A stretch of 64,000 nucleotides of DNA from an uncultured Eubacteriales bacterium (GTDB lineage Bacteria; Bacillota; Clostridia; Oscillospirales; Acutalibacteraceae): contig CAJTNL010000001.1 of NCBI GenBank assembly GCA_910577755.1, positions 62,001-126,000 on the forward strand. The letters are read 5' to 3'. Below the pieces are notes generated by a model. It was not told the DNA's origin. It was given only the letters and a program-made list of their open reading frames with translations, and did not search any database. Every line of letters begins with the position of its first letter. Within the stretch, counting starts at the first letter, position 1. The translations under genes and the position numbers were made by a program. Positions 10,334 through 20,133 of the stretch are shown piece after piece.

Positions 10334-10645
10334 ATGTTCAAAAATTTAGAAAACGATATGAAAAAAATTGTATTAGCTGGAATCGGAGCGCTTGCCACAA
10401 CGGTTGAAAAATCAAAAGAATTGATAGATGAATTGGTAAAAAAAGGAGAGCTCACCGTCGAGCAGGGAAAAGCATTAAATCAAGAACTCAAGCACGACTT
10501 AAAAACAAAAAAGCAAGAAACAGAATCTGCTATTTGTGTAGAAAAAGTAAGTGAACAGCTTAAGAGTTTAAATGCCGCAGATCTTGAAAAGATTAAAGAA
10601 AAACTAGCACAATTAGAACAAGAAAACAACTCCAATGGTGAATGA
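10334..10645 (+). CDS. Phasin-like small helical protein
   Basis: A 103-aa, strongly helical and charged protein starting MFKNLENDMKKIVLAGIGAL. The pattern (short hydrophobic helix, then VEKSKELIDELVKKGELTVEQGKALNQEL, then coiled-coil) fits the phasin / PhaF-like superfamily seen in many Clostridia, often beside UbiB-type kinases. It need not be linked to polyhydroxyalkanoate granules. I chose the ATG at 10334 because AGGAG at 10321-10325 lies eight bases upstream; the GTG at 10325 overlaps that site. It faces the UbiB gene on the other strand, with a shared terminator between them. Confidence 0.65.
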   Translation: MFKNLENDMKKIVLAGIGALATTVEKSKELIDELVKKGELTVEQGKALNQELKHDLKTKKQETESAICVEKVSEQLKSLNAADLEKIKEKLAQLEQENNSNGE

Positions 10646-10683
10646 CAAAATCCCGCCGAAATAAACAATTCGGCGGGATTTTG
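10646..10683 (+). terminator. Strong hairpin terminator
   Basis: A perfect 15-bp stem (CAAAATCCCGCCGAA with TTCGGCGGGATTTTG) around an 8-nt loop begins directly after the phasin-like stop codon and is followed by TTATTTTATT. The AT-rich ends suggest it may also stop transcription on the other strand after ubiB. Confidence 0.9.
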
Positions 10684-10769
10684 TTATTTTATTGAATGCT
10701 ATATGCTATTTGCAGCGCGGAAAAAAGTTTTTACTACTAAATAACTTTATTTTTCGATACATACAAACG

Positions 10770-12371
10770 CTATTTCTTCTTTTTTCGTACTATAAAAAAT
10801 AATAATATTAATCCAATAATACCAGAAAATATATATCCAAGCATTGCAAGAAGCGGAATATCTCCTACCATAGGACGTATCTCTGTTAAGCATAATAAGC
10901 TGGAACCTGTTACAAGAGCCGCAATAATAATCGCAGCAATAATACGGTTCACCATACTATCAATGCGTTTTAACGGCGCTTCTGAACCACTGATTTCTAT
11001 ATTAAATTTTGTTTGTCCCTTTACTGCCATTTGCAATAAATCAGATAGTTGTCCCGGAATAGCAACCACTTTCTTAAAAACAGTATAGGCGCCTTTACCT
11101 GCTCGCTTTAATTCTTTATTCCAATCCAAATTTTGTATAAATTTATGCGACATATAAGTTGCTAGAATTTGCAGCAAATTGATATCCGGTGCACAAAAAC
11201 GAAGTACTCCTTCAATAGTCATAACACCCCTACCCAACATCGTAACACTGTGAGGAAGTAAAATATGATGCTTATGAGCTAATTGCATAAATTCTTGAAA
11301 TGCAATACTCAAATTCATATTTCCCAGCTCTAAATTTCCATAACGGCACAATATTTCCTCAATATCTGTATACAACTGAGCATGATCAATGACTTCTTTT
11401 ACTGTCCCTAATGTCAAAAACGTACTTTTCAATTGATAAATATCATGATTCACAATGGCAGTCACTACTGAACGCAGTATCTCTTTATCACGCCCTGTCA
11501 GCTTTCCCATCATACCAAAATCAAGCCATACAATCTTACCATTCAAAATCCAAATGTTTCCCGGATGTGGGTCGGCATGAAAAAAAGCGTCATCCAAAAT
11601 CTGTTTTACATAATTTTCAGCCAACTTGCGACCAATTTCATTCATATTGTAACCCATTTTTTCTAACTGCTCTACATGATCTATTGGAATTCCGTTTATC
11701 CGCTCCATGACTAATACATGCTTTGTCGTAAGCGCCCGATATACTTTCGGATACGTAATATAAGCAATGCCGTCATTGCGTTGGGCAAATTGCTCCATAT
11801 GCTCTGACTCTATTAGAAAATCCATTTCTTCTTGCGCCGCAGACCAAATTTCATCAATTACAGCTTTTAAGTCCATTACCCTGCCAATAGGTCTCACGAT
11901 TTGTACTATACTGATTACTCGTTTTAAAATAACAATATCTTTAGCCATAATCTCTTGAATATGAGGACGCTGAATTTTTAAAACAATATCACTGCCATCA
12001 ACCAGCTTTGCCATATGCACTTGTGCAATAGACGCCGATCCTAATGGAGTTTCATCAATAGAAGCAAATTTTTCTTTATAACAACAACCGTACTCTTCCT
12101 CTAAGACGGTACAAATCTCCTCAAAAGACAACGGTCTTACATTTGAGCGTAGCTTTGCCAATTCATCACAATAAGCTTTCGGCAACATATCTTGGCGCAT
12201 CGAAAGAATTTGTCCCATTTTCACATAGGTAGGCCCTAAGTCCTCTAAAAGCCCATATAGTTTTTGAGGTGTAAACCCATGAAGCAAATCATATTTACGC
12301 AATGTTAAAATAATTTGCTTCATACGAGAAGTATTCTTTTTTCTTTTGAGCTGATTAGATGATTCCTCCAC
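10770..12371 (-). CDS. UbiB/AarF (ABC1/ADCK) atypical kinase family protein
   Basis: A 533-aa member of the ABC1/UbiB family, an atypical protein-kinase-like ATPase linked elsewhere to isoprenoid quinone or membrane lipid metabolism. Motifs seen in order: GPTYVKMGQILSMRQDMLP (KxGQ region), SASIAQVHMAKL (Ala-rich loop), VLKIQRP (lysine), FHADPHPGNIWIL (catalytic HAD-like loop) and WLDFGMMGK. Two C-terminal hydrophobic helices anchor it. The start is the GTG at 12371, five bases after GGAGGTG; the longer frame includes that ribosome site as coding sequence. No quinone genes are nearby and the organism is probably anaerobic, so the role is open. Confidence 0.85.
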   Translation of the reverse strand: MEESSNQLKRKKNTSRMKQIILTLRKYDLLHGFTPQKLYGLLEDLGPTYVKMGQILSMRQDMLPKAYCDELAKLRSNVRPLSFEEICTVLEEEYGCCYKEKFASIDETPLGSASIAQVHMAKLVDGSDIVLKIQRPHIQEIMAKDIVILKRVISIVQIVRPIGRVMDLKAVIDEIWSAAQEEMDFLIESEHMEQFAQRNDGIAYITYPKVYRALTTKHVLVMERINGIPIDHVEQLEKMGYNMNEIGRKLAENYVKQILDDAFFHADPHPGNIWILNGKIVWLDFGMMGKLTGRDKEILRSVVTAIVNHDIYQLKSTFLTLGTVKEVIDHAQLYTDIEEILCRYGNLELGNMNLSIAFQEFMQLAHKHHILLPHSVTMLGRGVMTIEGVLRFCAPDINLLQILATYMSHKFIQNLDWNKELKRAGKGAYTVFKKVVAIPGQLSDLLQMAVKGQTKFNIEISGSEAPLKRIDSMVNRIIAAIIIAALVTGSSLLCLTEIRPMVGDIPLLAMLGYIFSGIIGLILLFFIVRKKKK

Positions 12372-12487
12372 AATGCACACCTCCATTTTAATATTACAAA
12401 AAGATGTTTCTATCATATCCAATTACAGTATATACGTCAAATCCAGAAAAACTATAAACGGTTGGACTAGCTTACGTCAGAATTCTA

Positions 12488-13093
12488 TTATGGGTTGAGC
12501 TGCAATGCTTGTGCATAATTATAAAACTCCTCATAGGTCATTAAACTATTCAGTACCTCAATCATAGCATTGGCACTCATATGTTCCGGCAATTGTAAGC
12601 AACACAATAGTTTTTTCCGTTTTTCATGGCTATTACTGCTTCCAGTAAGCCCTAAAGAAAAAAAATCGCTCTTTGTAATTGATCTTCTCGGGAAATTTGC
12701 TGCAGAATTGTGTTCCCCTGTCAGTACGCCTGCTTTTTGCAGCGCTTTTATAATCAAATCTTTCTCAACACCTTCTACCCCCAACTTACCTTCTTGAGAA
12801 TACTTTTGTTTACGAGACTCCTTACCTAATATGTCAGGAATATAGGCATGCTTAACTTTACTGAGTGGAATCGCACTTTTTAAGTAGTTTCGAATTAAAA
12901 AGCCGGCAGAATCACTGTCTGTTAAAATCAGCAATCCTTTGGTGTCCGCCATTTTACGAATTAAATTCATCTGCGCTTTGTCTTTAAAAATTCGAAAACC
13001 ATGTGTTTCAATAATCATTGCGTCTATAAAAGAGGATAGCTTAATTTTATCGTATTTCCCCTCAACAATAATTGCTTCTTTTATAACAATCAA
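12488..13093 (-). CDS. rnmV: RNase M5-like Toprim/DUF4093 protein
   Basis: A 201-aa Toprim-domain protein of the ribonuclease M5 type, which trims 5S rRNA precursors together with ribosomal protein L18. The Toprim acids are visible: Glu11 in AIIVEGKYDK and Asp59/Asp61 in LILTDSDSAG. The C-terminal half (YIPDILGKESRKQ onward) is the DUF4093 part. The length is close to the Bacillus enzyme. It starts with TTG, and TTGA overlaps the holA stop codon, so it is translationally coupled to holA. No ksgA follows here, unlike in Bacillus. Confidence 0.85.
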   Translation of the reverse strand: MIVIKEAIIVEGKYDKIKLSSFIDAMIIETHGFRIFKDKAQMNLIRKMADTKGLLILTDSDSAGFLIRNYLKSAIPLSKVKHAYIPDILGKESRKQKYSQEGKLGVEGVEKDLIIKALQKAGVLTGEHNSAANFPRRSITKSDFFSLGLTGSSNSHEKRKKLLCCLQLPEHMSANAMIEVLNSLMTYEEFYNYAQALQLNP

Positions 13094-14142
13094 TGCTTCT
13101 CTCCCTTTCCAGAGGCAACTAATAATTTTGCCAGTAGCTGTTCCATAATCAGCCGATTATCTATACGTGAACTTTTTAGCGCTACATCAGTTTCCAATAG
13201 TAATTTTAGGCTTTCACGCAAAGCAGTCATAGATAAATTGGTGCTGTCCCGTTCAGCATTCCGTAATTTAAACTCTTTACTCTTATAATCAAAATACTGC
13301 AAAAGAACAGATACTGGCTGACCGCTTTGCACACATGCACGTACACGGTACATATCAATATAGGAAGCCGCCAAAACTGCCAATATTGCTATGGGCTCTT
13401 CTTTTTGGTAGTACAGAATATCAAGTAAACCATAGGCTTTATTATAGTCGCCGGCAACAATGGCATTCGCTAGAACAAACACAGTTGTTTCAAGATTTTT
13501 GACGACATTTAACGTAATCGCCTCTTTGGTAATTTCACCTTCTTTTGTGTATGCGCATAATTTTTCAATTTCATGGTAAAGCGTTTGTAAATCATTACCA
13601 CTTAAAAACAAAATTTCACTTGCAAGCTGTTTGGTTAACAAACATCCTCTCTTTTGTGCTGCAGCACACAATATCCGCTCTAATTCTGCATTTGTTTTGT
13701 GTTTAAAATTTACCGTAACACCATTTCGGTTTATAGCGGTCATAAACGGCCCCCATTTACCGGGGCGTTTTGGATTAAAATTAAGATTTAATAAATAAAA
13801 GATCAGCACACAGCTTTCCGAAGGATTTTTAAGTAATTCTTTAATAGAAGCCATATCGGTTGCATCACGTTTTTCTACATTAAAATCACTTACTAGCACA
13901 CATTTATAATCTGCCATAAACGGCAATCCTTCCGCAGCACGTATAATTTCTTCTGTATCGGCAAAAGAACCATCAAAACTTTGATAATTAAAATCTAAAA
14001 ATTGATTCCCGGTGGATCGCTCTGCTAACTTTTTTACTGCCGCTTCCATCAACATTTTTTCTTCACCATAAAAAAAATACACATTGTGAAACTCTCTTTT
14101 TTCTATACTTTTTATTAATTCTTGTTCTGTATACTCAGCCAC
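13090..14142 (-). CDS. holA: DNA polymerase III subunit delta
   Basis: The clamp-loader delta subunit, which opens the beta sliding clamp. The 350-aa length and the N-terminal segment EFHNVYFFYGEEKMLMEAAVKKL, the KRPGKWGPF linker and the helical C-terminal domain (MEQLLAKLL) fit HolA. It starts with GTG at 14142, seven bases after AAGGAGGG, and overlaps the comEC stop by eight bases. The order comEC-holA is widespread in Firmicutes. Confidence 0.92.
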   Translation of the reverse strand: MAEYTEQELIKSIEKREFHNVYFFYGEEKMLMEAAVKKLAERSTGNQFLDFNYQSFDGSFADTEEIIRAAEGLPFMADYKCVLVSDFNVEKRDATDMASIKELLKNPSESCVLIFYLLNLNFNPKRPGKWGPFMTAINRNGVTVNFKHKTNAELERILCAAAQKRGCLLTKQLASEILFLSGNDLQTLYHEIEKLCAYTKEGEITKEAITLNVVKNLETTVFVLANAIVAGDYNKAYGLLDILYYQKEEPIAILAVLAASYIDMYRVRACVQSGQPVSVLLQYFDYKSKEFKLRNAERDSTNLSMTALRESLKLLLETDVALKSSRIDNRLIMEQLLAKLLVASGKGEKH

Positions 14143-16387
14143 CAGAATCCCTCCTTAACACCAATGTTCTCTCACCTTTTATGTCAATATGTAAATCTCC
14201 TCTTCCTGCTGTTGCATACATTTGCACATTAGCATCCTCCAATATATGAGCGGAATTTGCCATTGACTGCTCGTCCATAGACAGTATCGTAAGAAATGAC
14301 TGGAGGTATTCTACATTTTGCGGAACCGAATCGGAAATAATTAAATCAATTTGATTTATATCAATATTTAACTTGGTTAAATCCTGTTCCGACGACAAAA
14401 TCAATACAGAGATATCCTTTACTTTTAATAATGTGTAACTTACATCTAACATCTCATGTAAGGCAATTTCCACACTATCACTGAACATGATATTTGCGTT
14501 CTTTTCATAATACGAAATTTCTTCCACTTTTACAAGTGATTTTGCTAAATCTGTGGCAAAATACGGTTCATTGGGCAACATCATATGCTTCACATAAAGT
14601 CTTTCACTGATATTTACCAAATTCTGATACTCCTTTGTTTCATCAGAAATTGACTGCATATAGTCAATACTGCGTATACCATGACCCTGCAAATACCGAT
14701 AAGTATTCAAACTGCTGTAGCCACTGCACCCAATAATCGCTGTTTGTCTGTTATCCGTTACCACAACAGAAATACCGTCCTCTACATCTAAAACTGAAAT
14801 ACGAATTGTAGAATGGCTAGATAATTGATAAGATAAAATACCGGTTACCAGCAAAATAAATGATAACACTAGTACTGTACGCAATAATATGCGGCGCTTG
14901 ACAATAAAAATTGCCGTTGCAAACAAAATCATGGTCATAGCTAACCATAGCATTACAAAATCATAATCAGAAGCGATTGTAGCAAATGGCATTTTCGCAA
15001 GCCAATGAGCAGCAAAAATTAGATATTTGGCAATCAGTCCTCCAATTAAAGCAAACGGTTTTGCCATAAAACCTAAAGTGGGAATTGCTTCAAACAATGC
15101 CGCCAAAGCAGTAATCGGAAGCAACATGGTAGTGGGAAAAATCATGAATAAATTAGAAATAAATCCTATTATGGGAATCGTGGTAAATCCCATAATAAAA
15201 ATTGGAAGAGTACCTGTGCTGACTGCCAATGAAGAAGAAACCGAAGAAACAACGCGGATCATCAGCCCTCTGCAAGACTTAATTTTTCTTGTTTTATTCA
15301 AAAAGAACCGCTTAATCGGATTTGAAAGCAAAATCAAAGATAAAGCAGAAGTAACCGATAATAGAAAACCTTTGTCAGCAGCTGCATAGGGATTGATCGC
15401 ACACAAGAGAAACGCCGCAATACCGAGAGAATTGAGCGAGTCCGGCTTACGACCGAACAGCATAGCAATGAGAAATAACAGGCTCATAAGTCCGCTCCGC
15501 ATCACACTGGGCGTAAAACCTGTAATTGCCATAAAACACAACACACCAAACATAGTTACAATACAACTAATTTTATGAGGTACTTTGCAAAACTTGAGCA
15601 ACTTCAGTAATACCTGAAACATAATCGTCATATGCAGGCCGGATACCACAAGCAAATGGTAAACACCGGCTTGTGAAAAGTCAGATTTCATATTTTCAGA
15701 AAGTCCTGTTTTATCACCCAGCAAAACAGCCTTCATAATACCAGCTTCCTTTTTTGACAATAAACGGTCTATTGAGTCCATCATTGCTTTTCTGGCTTGC
15801 AATGCATAGTAATACGGCGGCTTTTCCACAGTTGGCATAATAGAATACCCTTGATATTCATACATATATGCCCGCATCCCAATTCCTTTGGCATAATCTG
15901 ATTGACGAAAGGTAAAACCATCGTCAGAGCCATAACTTTGATATAAATGAACTTTACATGTTATTTTTCCGTAGCTGTCTATATCTAACGCGTTACGTAC
16001 CGATAATACAATTTTACCTGGATTTGGTACGTTTTCTTTATCAGATATTTTGATTTCATCCACACGCAGCGTGTAATAAAATTTACCGTTGTTTTCATAA
16101 GGCAACTCACATAGCACAGCGGTAATTTCTGCATCTGTATTTGCAATTTCTGTTAATGGTTCAATTTTCCAAATATGATAGCCTCCATAAGCGCTCAACA
16201 CAATAGCAGCTACCAAACATGCAATAGGAATGACTTTTGCAATACGTAATTTTGTAATAAAGAGCGTAATGATAAAAAGAATTGCAAAACATCCTGATAA
16301 CGCAAACGCAAGCGATGCACCAAAATAAATAGAGACCGCTTGCACTGCCAAATAGACAAAGCCTATTAATGCAAACGGTCTGTTCAT
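14135..16387 (-). CDS. comEC: ComEC/Rec2-family DNA uptake channel with degenerate MBL-like domain
   Basis: A 750-aa polytopic membrane protein that would form the channel for single-stranded DNA entry in transformation. The N-terminus has two or three helices and an OB-like DUF4131 domain (residues 90-190). The competence domain follows, with KKEAGIMKAVLLGDKTGL and VYHLLVVSGLHMTIMF and about eight helices. The C-terminal 210 residues keep the fold order of the usual metallo-beta-lactamase domain but not its motifs: LDVEDGIS replaces LDVGQGDS, IIGCSG replaces LIDTG, and no THxHxDH follows. The start is the ATG at 16387 with GGAGGATTG upstream. Function in DNA uptake is inferred. Confidence 0.88.
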   Translation of the reverse strand: MNRPFALIGFVYLAVQAVSIYFGASLAFALSGCFAILFIITLFITKLRIAKVIPIACLVAAIVLSAYGGYHIWKIEPLTEIANTDAEITAVLCELPYENNGKFYYTLRVDEIKISDKENVPNPGKIVLSVRNALDIDSYGKITCKVHLYQSYGSDDGFTFRQSDYAKGIGMRAYMYEYQGYSIMPTVEKPPYYYALQARKAMMDSIDRLLSKKEAGIMKAVLLGDKTGLSENMKSDFSQAGVYHLLVVSGLHMTIMFQVLLKLLKFCKVPHKISCIVTMFGVLCFMAITGFTPSVMRSGLMSLLFLIAMLFGRKPDSLNSLGIAAFLLCAINPYAAADKGFLLSVTSALSLILLSNPIKRFFLNKTRKIKSCRGLMIRVVSSVSSSLAVSTGTLPIFIMGFTTIPIIGFISNLFMIFPTTMLLPITALAALFEAIPTLGFMAKPFALIGGLIAKYLIFAAHWLAKMPFATIASDYDFVMLWLAMTMILFATAIFIVKRRILLRTVLVLSFILLVTGILSYQLSSHSTIRISVLDVEDGISVVVTDNRQTAIIGCSGYSSLNTYRYLQGHGIRSIDYMQSISDETKEYQNLVNISERLYVKHMMLPNEPYFATDLAKSLVKVEEISYYEKNANIMFSDSVEIALHEMLDVSYTLLKVKDISVLILSSEQDLTKLNIDINQIDLIISDSVPQNVEYLQSFLTILSMDEQSMANSAHILEDANVQMYATAGRGDLHIDIKGERTLVLRRDSGG

Positions 16388-16466
16388 AATCAATCCTCCA
16401 ATCACAAAAAACAATATAATTTTTATTTTATAAAATATCAATCAGAGGACTTGACGGCTAATCGTT

Positions 16467-17003
16467 TTATTTGAAAAACAACGGTAATTTTTGCACAAAA
16501 ATGATATCATTACGTTCAGCAGCCTCGCCCTCAGCAAAGACAGCTGCACTGCCGATAATATGGGCAGAAACGCGGGACAGCAACGCTTGCAACGCCGCTA
16601 ATGATTCACCAGTACTAATCACATCGTCTACAATTAATACCCGTTTGTTTTCCAGTTTTTCATAGTCTGCCTGTGATAAATACAGCCTTTGTACATTTTC
16701 TGTTGTAATAGATTTTACTTCTACGGATATAGGATTTTGCATATACGCTTTCGCACCTTTACGCGCAACAATATAATTCCCACAGCCTATACGCGCCATT
16801 TCATGTGCCAGTGTAATACCTTTTGCTTCAGCCGTCACGATGATATCATGTTCCGGACATAATTTCAGCAATTCTTTTGCACACGCCTCTGTTAATGCTA
16901 CGTCTCCCAGCATAACAAACCCGGCAATGGACAACGTTTCATTAATAGGACAAATAGGAAGCTGTCTTATACAACCTCCAATTTCAATACGGTAGGTTTC
17001 CAT
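16467..17003 (-). CDS. Adenine-phosphoribosyltransferase-like protein
   Basis: A 178-aa type I phosphoribosyltransferase. The PRPP loop is RVLIVDDVISTGESLAAL at residues 123-140. Upstream, DIIVTAEAKGITLAHEMAR resembles the adenine/xanthine PRTase core. It probably salvages a purine base with PRPP, but the base is not certain: the C-terminal part is shorter and less typical than classical Apt, and close relatives are often called orphan PRTases or transcription regulators. I placed the start at the second codon (ATG, 17003), eight bases after AGGA; the GTG before it also works. It lies between comEC and the HIT gene in the alaS cluster. Confidence 0.8.
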   Translation of the reverse strand: METYRIEIGGCIRQLPICPINETLSIAGFVMLGDVALTEACAKELLKLCPEHDIIVTAEAKGITLAHEMARIGCGNYIVARKGAKAYMQNPISVEVKSITTENVQRLYLSQADYEKLENKRVLIVDDVISTGESLAALQALLSRVSAHIIGSAAVFAEGEAAERNDIIFVQKLPLFFK

Positions 17004-17037
17004 CACTTTCTTCCTCTCTCGTTAACGTATTTTATCC

Positions 17038-17376
17038 TCAGCCTGGAGGCCATGCCATAGAACGCCCGCCCAGTAAATGAAAATGAATATGCTGAACCGT
17101 TTGTCCACCGTCTTCACCGCAGTTATTTACAATACGAAACCCTTTGTCTAGTCCCAATTGTACTGCAAGCTTTACAGCAACTTCATAAATACGACCAATC
17201 AGCGCACTATTATGCTGATCAATATCCATTGCAGATTCTATATGTTTTTTCGGAATTATTAAAACATGTGTAGGCGCCTTAGGGTCAAGATCGTGAAATG
17301 CTATCACATCTTCGTCTTCATATACTTTATGACTGGTAATCTCACCTTTTGCAATTTTACAAAAAATACAATCCAT
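17038..17376 (-). CDS. HIT-family (HinT-like) nucleotide hydrolase
   Basis: A 112-aa HIT protein. The histidine triad is QHIHFHLLGG near residues 96-105, and the N-terminus CIFCKIAKGEI carries the Cys pair common in HinT. Such proteins hydrolyse aminoacyl- and other nucleoside phosphoramidates in the cytosol, which fits its position right behind alaS. The start ATG has GGAGGTGACAGT upstream. Confidence 0.93.
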   Translation of the reverse strand: MDCIFCKIAKGEITSHKVYEDEDVIAFHDLDPKAPTHVLIIPKKHIESAMDIDQHNSALIGRIYEVAVKLAVQLGLDKGFRIVNNCGEDGGQTVQHIHFHLLGGRSMAWPPG

Positions 17377-17403
17377 ACTGTCACCTCCAAAATTAACATA
17401 AAG

Positions 17404-20037
17404 TTATGCTTTTACCATCGTTTCTACTACACTTTCCACCGCCGCCAATGCTTCGTCAAGCTTACTTAGATCTTTTGCCCCCGCCATAGCGCTGTCCGGC
17501 TTTCCTCCACCATTGCCCCCTGCAATTTGTGACACTTGTTTTACAATTTGTCCTGCATGCACACCTTTTTCAACTGCGGCTTTTCCCACCGCTGCGGCAA
17601 TGGCTGCTTTTCCATCATGGACACCTGCAAATACAGCCACCATTTCCGGTCTATTCTCCCGAGCCTTATCGCACATATTCCGTAAAGCATCGCTGCCAGT
17701 ACCAGAAAATAGAGCCGTAATCACTTTCACACCATTGATTTCTTTTGCATTTTCAAACATACCGTCTACCTGCATAGCTGCCAATTTTGACTGCAATACT
17801 TCAATCATTCGGTCTTTTTCTTTCATTTCAATCATCATTTGCTCAGATTTTTTTACCAAATTATGTGGATTATTTAACTTCAATATACTAGCCGCCTGCT
17901 CAATCGAAGCAATACAATCTTTTAGTAAATCCATCACACCTTGACCTGTCACAGCTTCAATACGACGCACACCAGCCGCCACAGAGCTTTCGGAAATAAT
18001 TTTAAATAAACCGATTTTTGCAGTATTATCAATATGAGTACCGCCACAAAATTCTCTCGAATAATCGTCTACTGATACTACTCGTACAATATCACCGTAC
18101 TTTTCACCAAATAATGCCATTGCACCTAATTTCTTGGCTTCTTCAATCGGCATCTCACGACACGTAACCATAACTCCACGCTTGATGACCATATTAATTT
18201 CCTGCTCCACCTTGGCAATTTCATCAGGTGTCAATGCCGAAAAATGTGTAAAATCAAAACGAACCGTTTTATCATTCACCATTTGACCTGCCTGCTCTAC
18301 ATGGTCGCCCAGTACATGGCGCAATGCAGCCTGCAACAGATGTGCCGCTGTATGATTACACATAATATCCTGTCGAAGCAATGAGTCTACATGAGCAGTT
18401 ACTGTTGCGTCTACTACCAGTTCACCTTTCTCTACTATTGCATGGTGAATAAAAATTTTTCCGTCATTTTTTGTAGTATCGGTAACTTTTACTAAGACGC
18501 TGCTGTTCAATAGGGTTCCCGTATCTCCTACTTGTCCACCGCCTTCTGCATAAAAAGGTGTTTTATCAAGAACAACCACGACCCGATCTCCGGCATTTGC
18601 TGAAGTTACACGCTCGCCCTGCTTGATGATTGCCAAAACTTTTGCCGCAGTTTCCAGCGTATTATAACCAACAAATTGTGTTTCCTCTATATCTTCTAAA
18701 ATATCAGCCTGACCTGTCCAAGCATCTGCTCCCGCATTTTTTCTGGCAGCACGAGCACGGTCTTTTTGCTCTTTCATCAATTTATGAAAGGTTTCCTCAT
18801 CTACCGACATGCCACGTTCAGACAAAATTTCTTTAGTCAAATCAATGGGAAAACCGTAGGTATCGTTCAATCTAAACGCATCTTCGCCCGATAGCTGTTT
18901 ACTGCCTATATGATCCACAAATTTCTCCAGAATACATAAGCCCTGATCAATCGTTTTTGCAAAACTTTCTTCCTCTACGCGAATCAGCTTGATAATCATA
19001 GCACGTTTTTCATCTAATTCCGGATATGCATTTTTATTTTCCTCAATAACTGTTTGTGCCACATTTGCAAGGAACATTTCTTGAATACCCAACAAACGGC
19101 CATGACGTGCGGCACGACGGAGTAAACGGCGCAGTACATACCCCCGTCCCTCATTAGACGGCATAACTCCATCGCCAATCATAAATGTAGTGCTGCGAAT
19201 ATGGTCGGTAATCACCCGCAAAGAAATATCTGTTTTCTCACTGTCTCCATAATGTACACCTGCGATTTTTCCTACATGCTTCATAATATTTTGCACAGTA
19301 TCCACTAAAAACAGGTTATCAACTTCCTGCATGATGCAGGCTAAACGCTCTAATCCCATACCTGTATCAATATTTGGGCGCTCCAACGGAACATAATTAC
19401 CGTTGCCATCGCTTTCAAACTGTGTAAATACCAAATTCCAAAATTCCACATAACGGTCGCATTCACAACCAACGCCACAGGTAGAAGAACCACAACTGTA
19501 TTGCTTACCGCGATCAAAATACAGTTCAGAGCACGGACCGCACGGACCTGCACCATGTTCCCAAAAGTTATCTTCCTTGCCTAACCGTACAATACGGTCA
19601 GGCGACACACCTACCTCGTTGGTCCAAATATCAAAGGCTTCATCGTCCTCTTGATAAATAGTTACCCATACACGTTCCTTTGGTAATTTTAAATCATCAA
19701 TGACAAAATCCCATGACCATTGTGTAATTTCATGCTTAAAATAATCACCAAATGAAAAGTTACCCAACATTTCAAAAAAAGTACCGTGACGGGCTGTAAT
19801 ACCAACACGTTCAATATCTGGTGTACGAATACATTTTTGGCAAGTAGTCACACGTTTTGAAGGTGGTATAACCTCACCTGTAAAATATTTTTTCATCGGC
19901 GCCATACCTGAGTTAATAAGCAATAAGCTATTATCATCCTTAGGTATTAAAGAAAAACTCGATAAACGCAAATGATTTTTTGATTGAAAATAAGCTAAAA
20001 ACCGTTCTCTTAATTCATTTAAACCTGTCCATTCCAT
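17404..20037 (-). CDS. alaS: Alanyl-tRNA synthetase
   Basis: Charges tRNA-Ala. At 877 aa it has the full architecture: catalytic core with RPFTGEVIPPSKRVTTCQK-like segments near the N-terminus, tRNA recognition domain, the editing domain zinc motif (CNHTAAHLL near residue 560 and REFCGGTHIDN near 660) and the C-Ala domain ending in the Gly-rich GGNGGGKPDSAMAGAKD. An upstream T-box makes its expression depend on uncharged tRNA-Ala. Five genes follow closely on the same strand and may share that control. Confidence 0.98.
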   Translation of the reverse strand: MEWTGLNELRERFLAYFQSKNHLRLSSFSLIPKDDNSLLLINSGMAPMKKYFTGEVIPPSKRVTTCQKCIRTPDIERVGITARHGTFFEMLGNFSFGDYFKHEITQWSWDFVIDDLKLPKERVWVTIYQEDDEAFDIWTNEVGVSPDRIVRLGKEDNFWEHGAGPCGPCSELYFDRGKQYSCGSSTCGVGCECDRYVEFWNLVFTQFESDGNGNYVPLERPNIDTGMGLERLACIMQEVDNLFLVDTVQNIMKHVGKIAGVHYGDSEKTDISLRVITDHIRSTTFMIGDGVMPSNEGRGYVLRRLLRRAARHGRLLGIQEMFLANVAQTVIEENKNAYPELDEKRAMIIKLIRVEEESFAKTIDQGLCILEKFVDHIGSKQLSGEDAFRLNDTYGFPIDLTKEILSERGMSVDEETFHKLMKEQKDRARAARKNAGADAWTGQADILEDIEETQFVGYNTLETAAKVLAIIKQGERVTSANAGDRVVVVLDKTPFYAEGGGQVGDTGTLLNSSVLVKVTDTTKNDGKIFIHHAIVEKGELVVDATVTAHVDSLLRQDIMCNHTAAHLLQAALRHVLGDHVEQAGQMVNDKTVRFDFTHFSALTPDEIAKVEQEINMVIKRGVMVTCREMPIEEAKKLGAMALFGEKYGDIVRVVSVDDYSREFCGGTHIDNTAKIGLFKIISESSVAAGVRRIEAVTGQGVMDLLKDCIASIEQAASILKLNNPHNLVKKSEQMMIEMKEKDRMIEVLQSKLAAMQVDGMFENAKEINGVKVITALFSGTGSDALRNMCDKARENRPEMVAVFAGVHDGKAAIAAAVGKAAVEKGVHAGQIVKQVSQIAGGNGGGKPDSAMAGAKDLSKLDEALAAVESVVETMVKA

Positions 20038-20090
20038 ATGTTGAGACTCCCCTTACACTACAAACATAATAATATTTCAATTATGGGCAT

Positions 20091-20133
20091 AAAAAACGGA
20101 CTGCCCCCAACTATATGGGACGAAACAGTCCGT
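20091..20133 (-). terminator. T-box terminator of alaS
   Basis: CGGACTG and CAGTCCG pair around a loop and are followed, on the minus strand, by a T-run (GTTTTTTATG). The 5' arm overlaps the end of the T-box sequence, as needed for the antiterminator switch. Confidence 0.85.
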
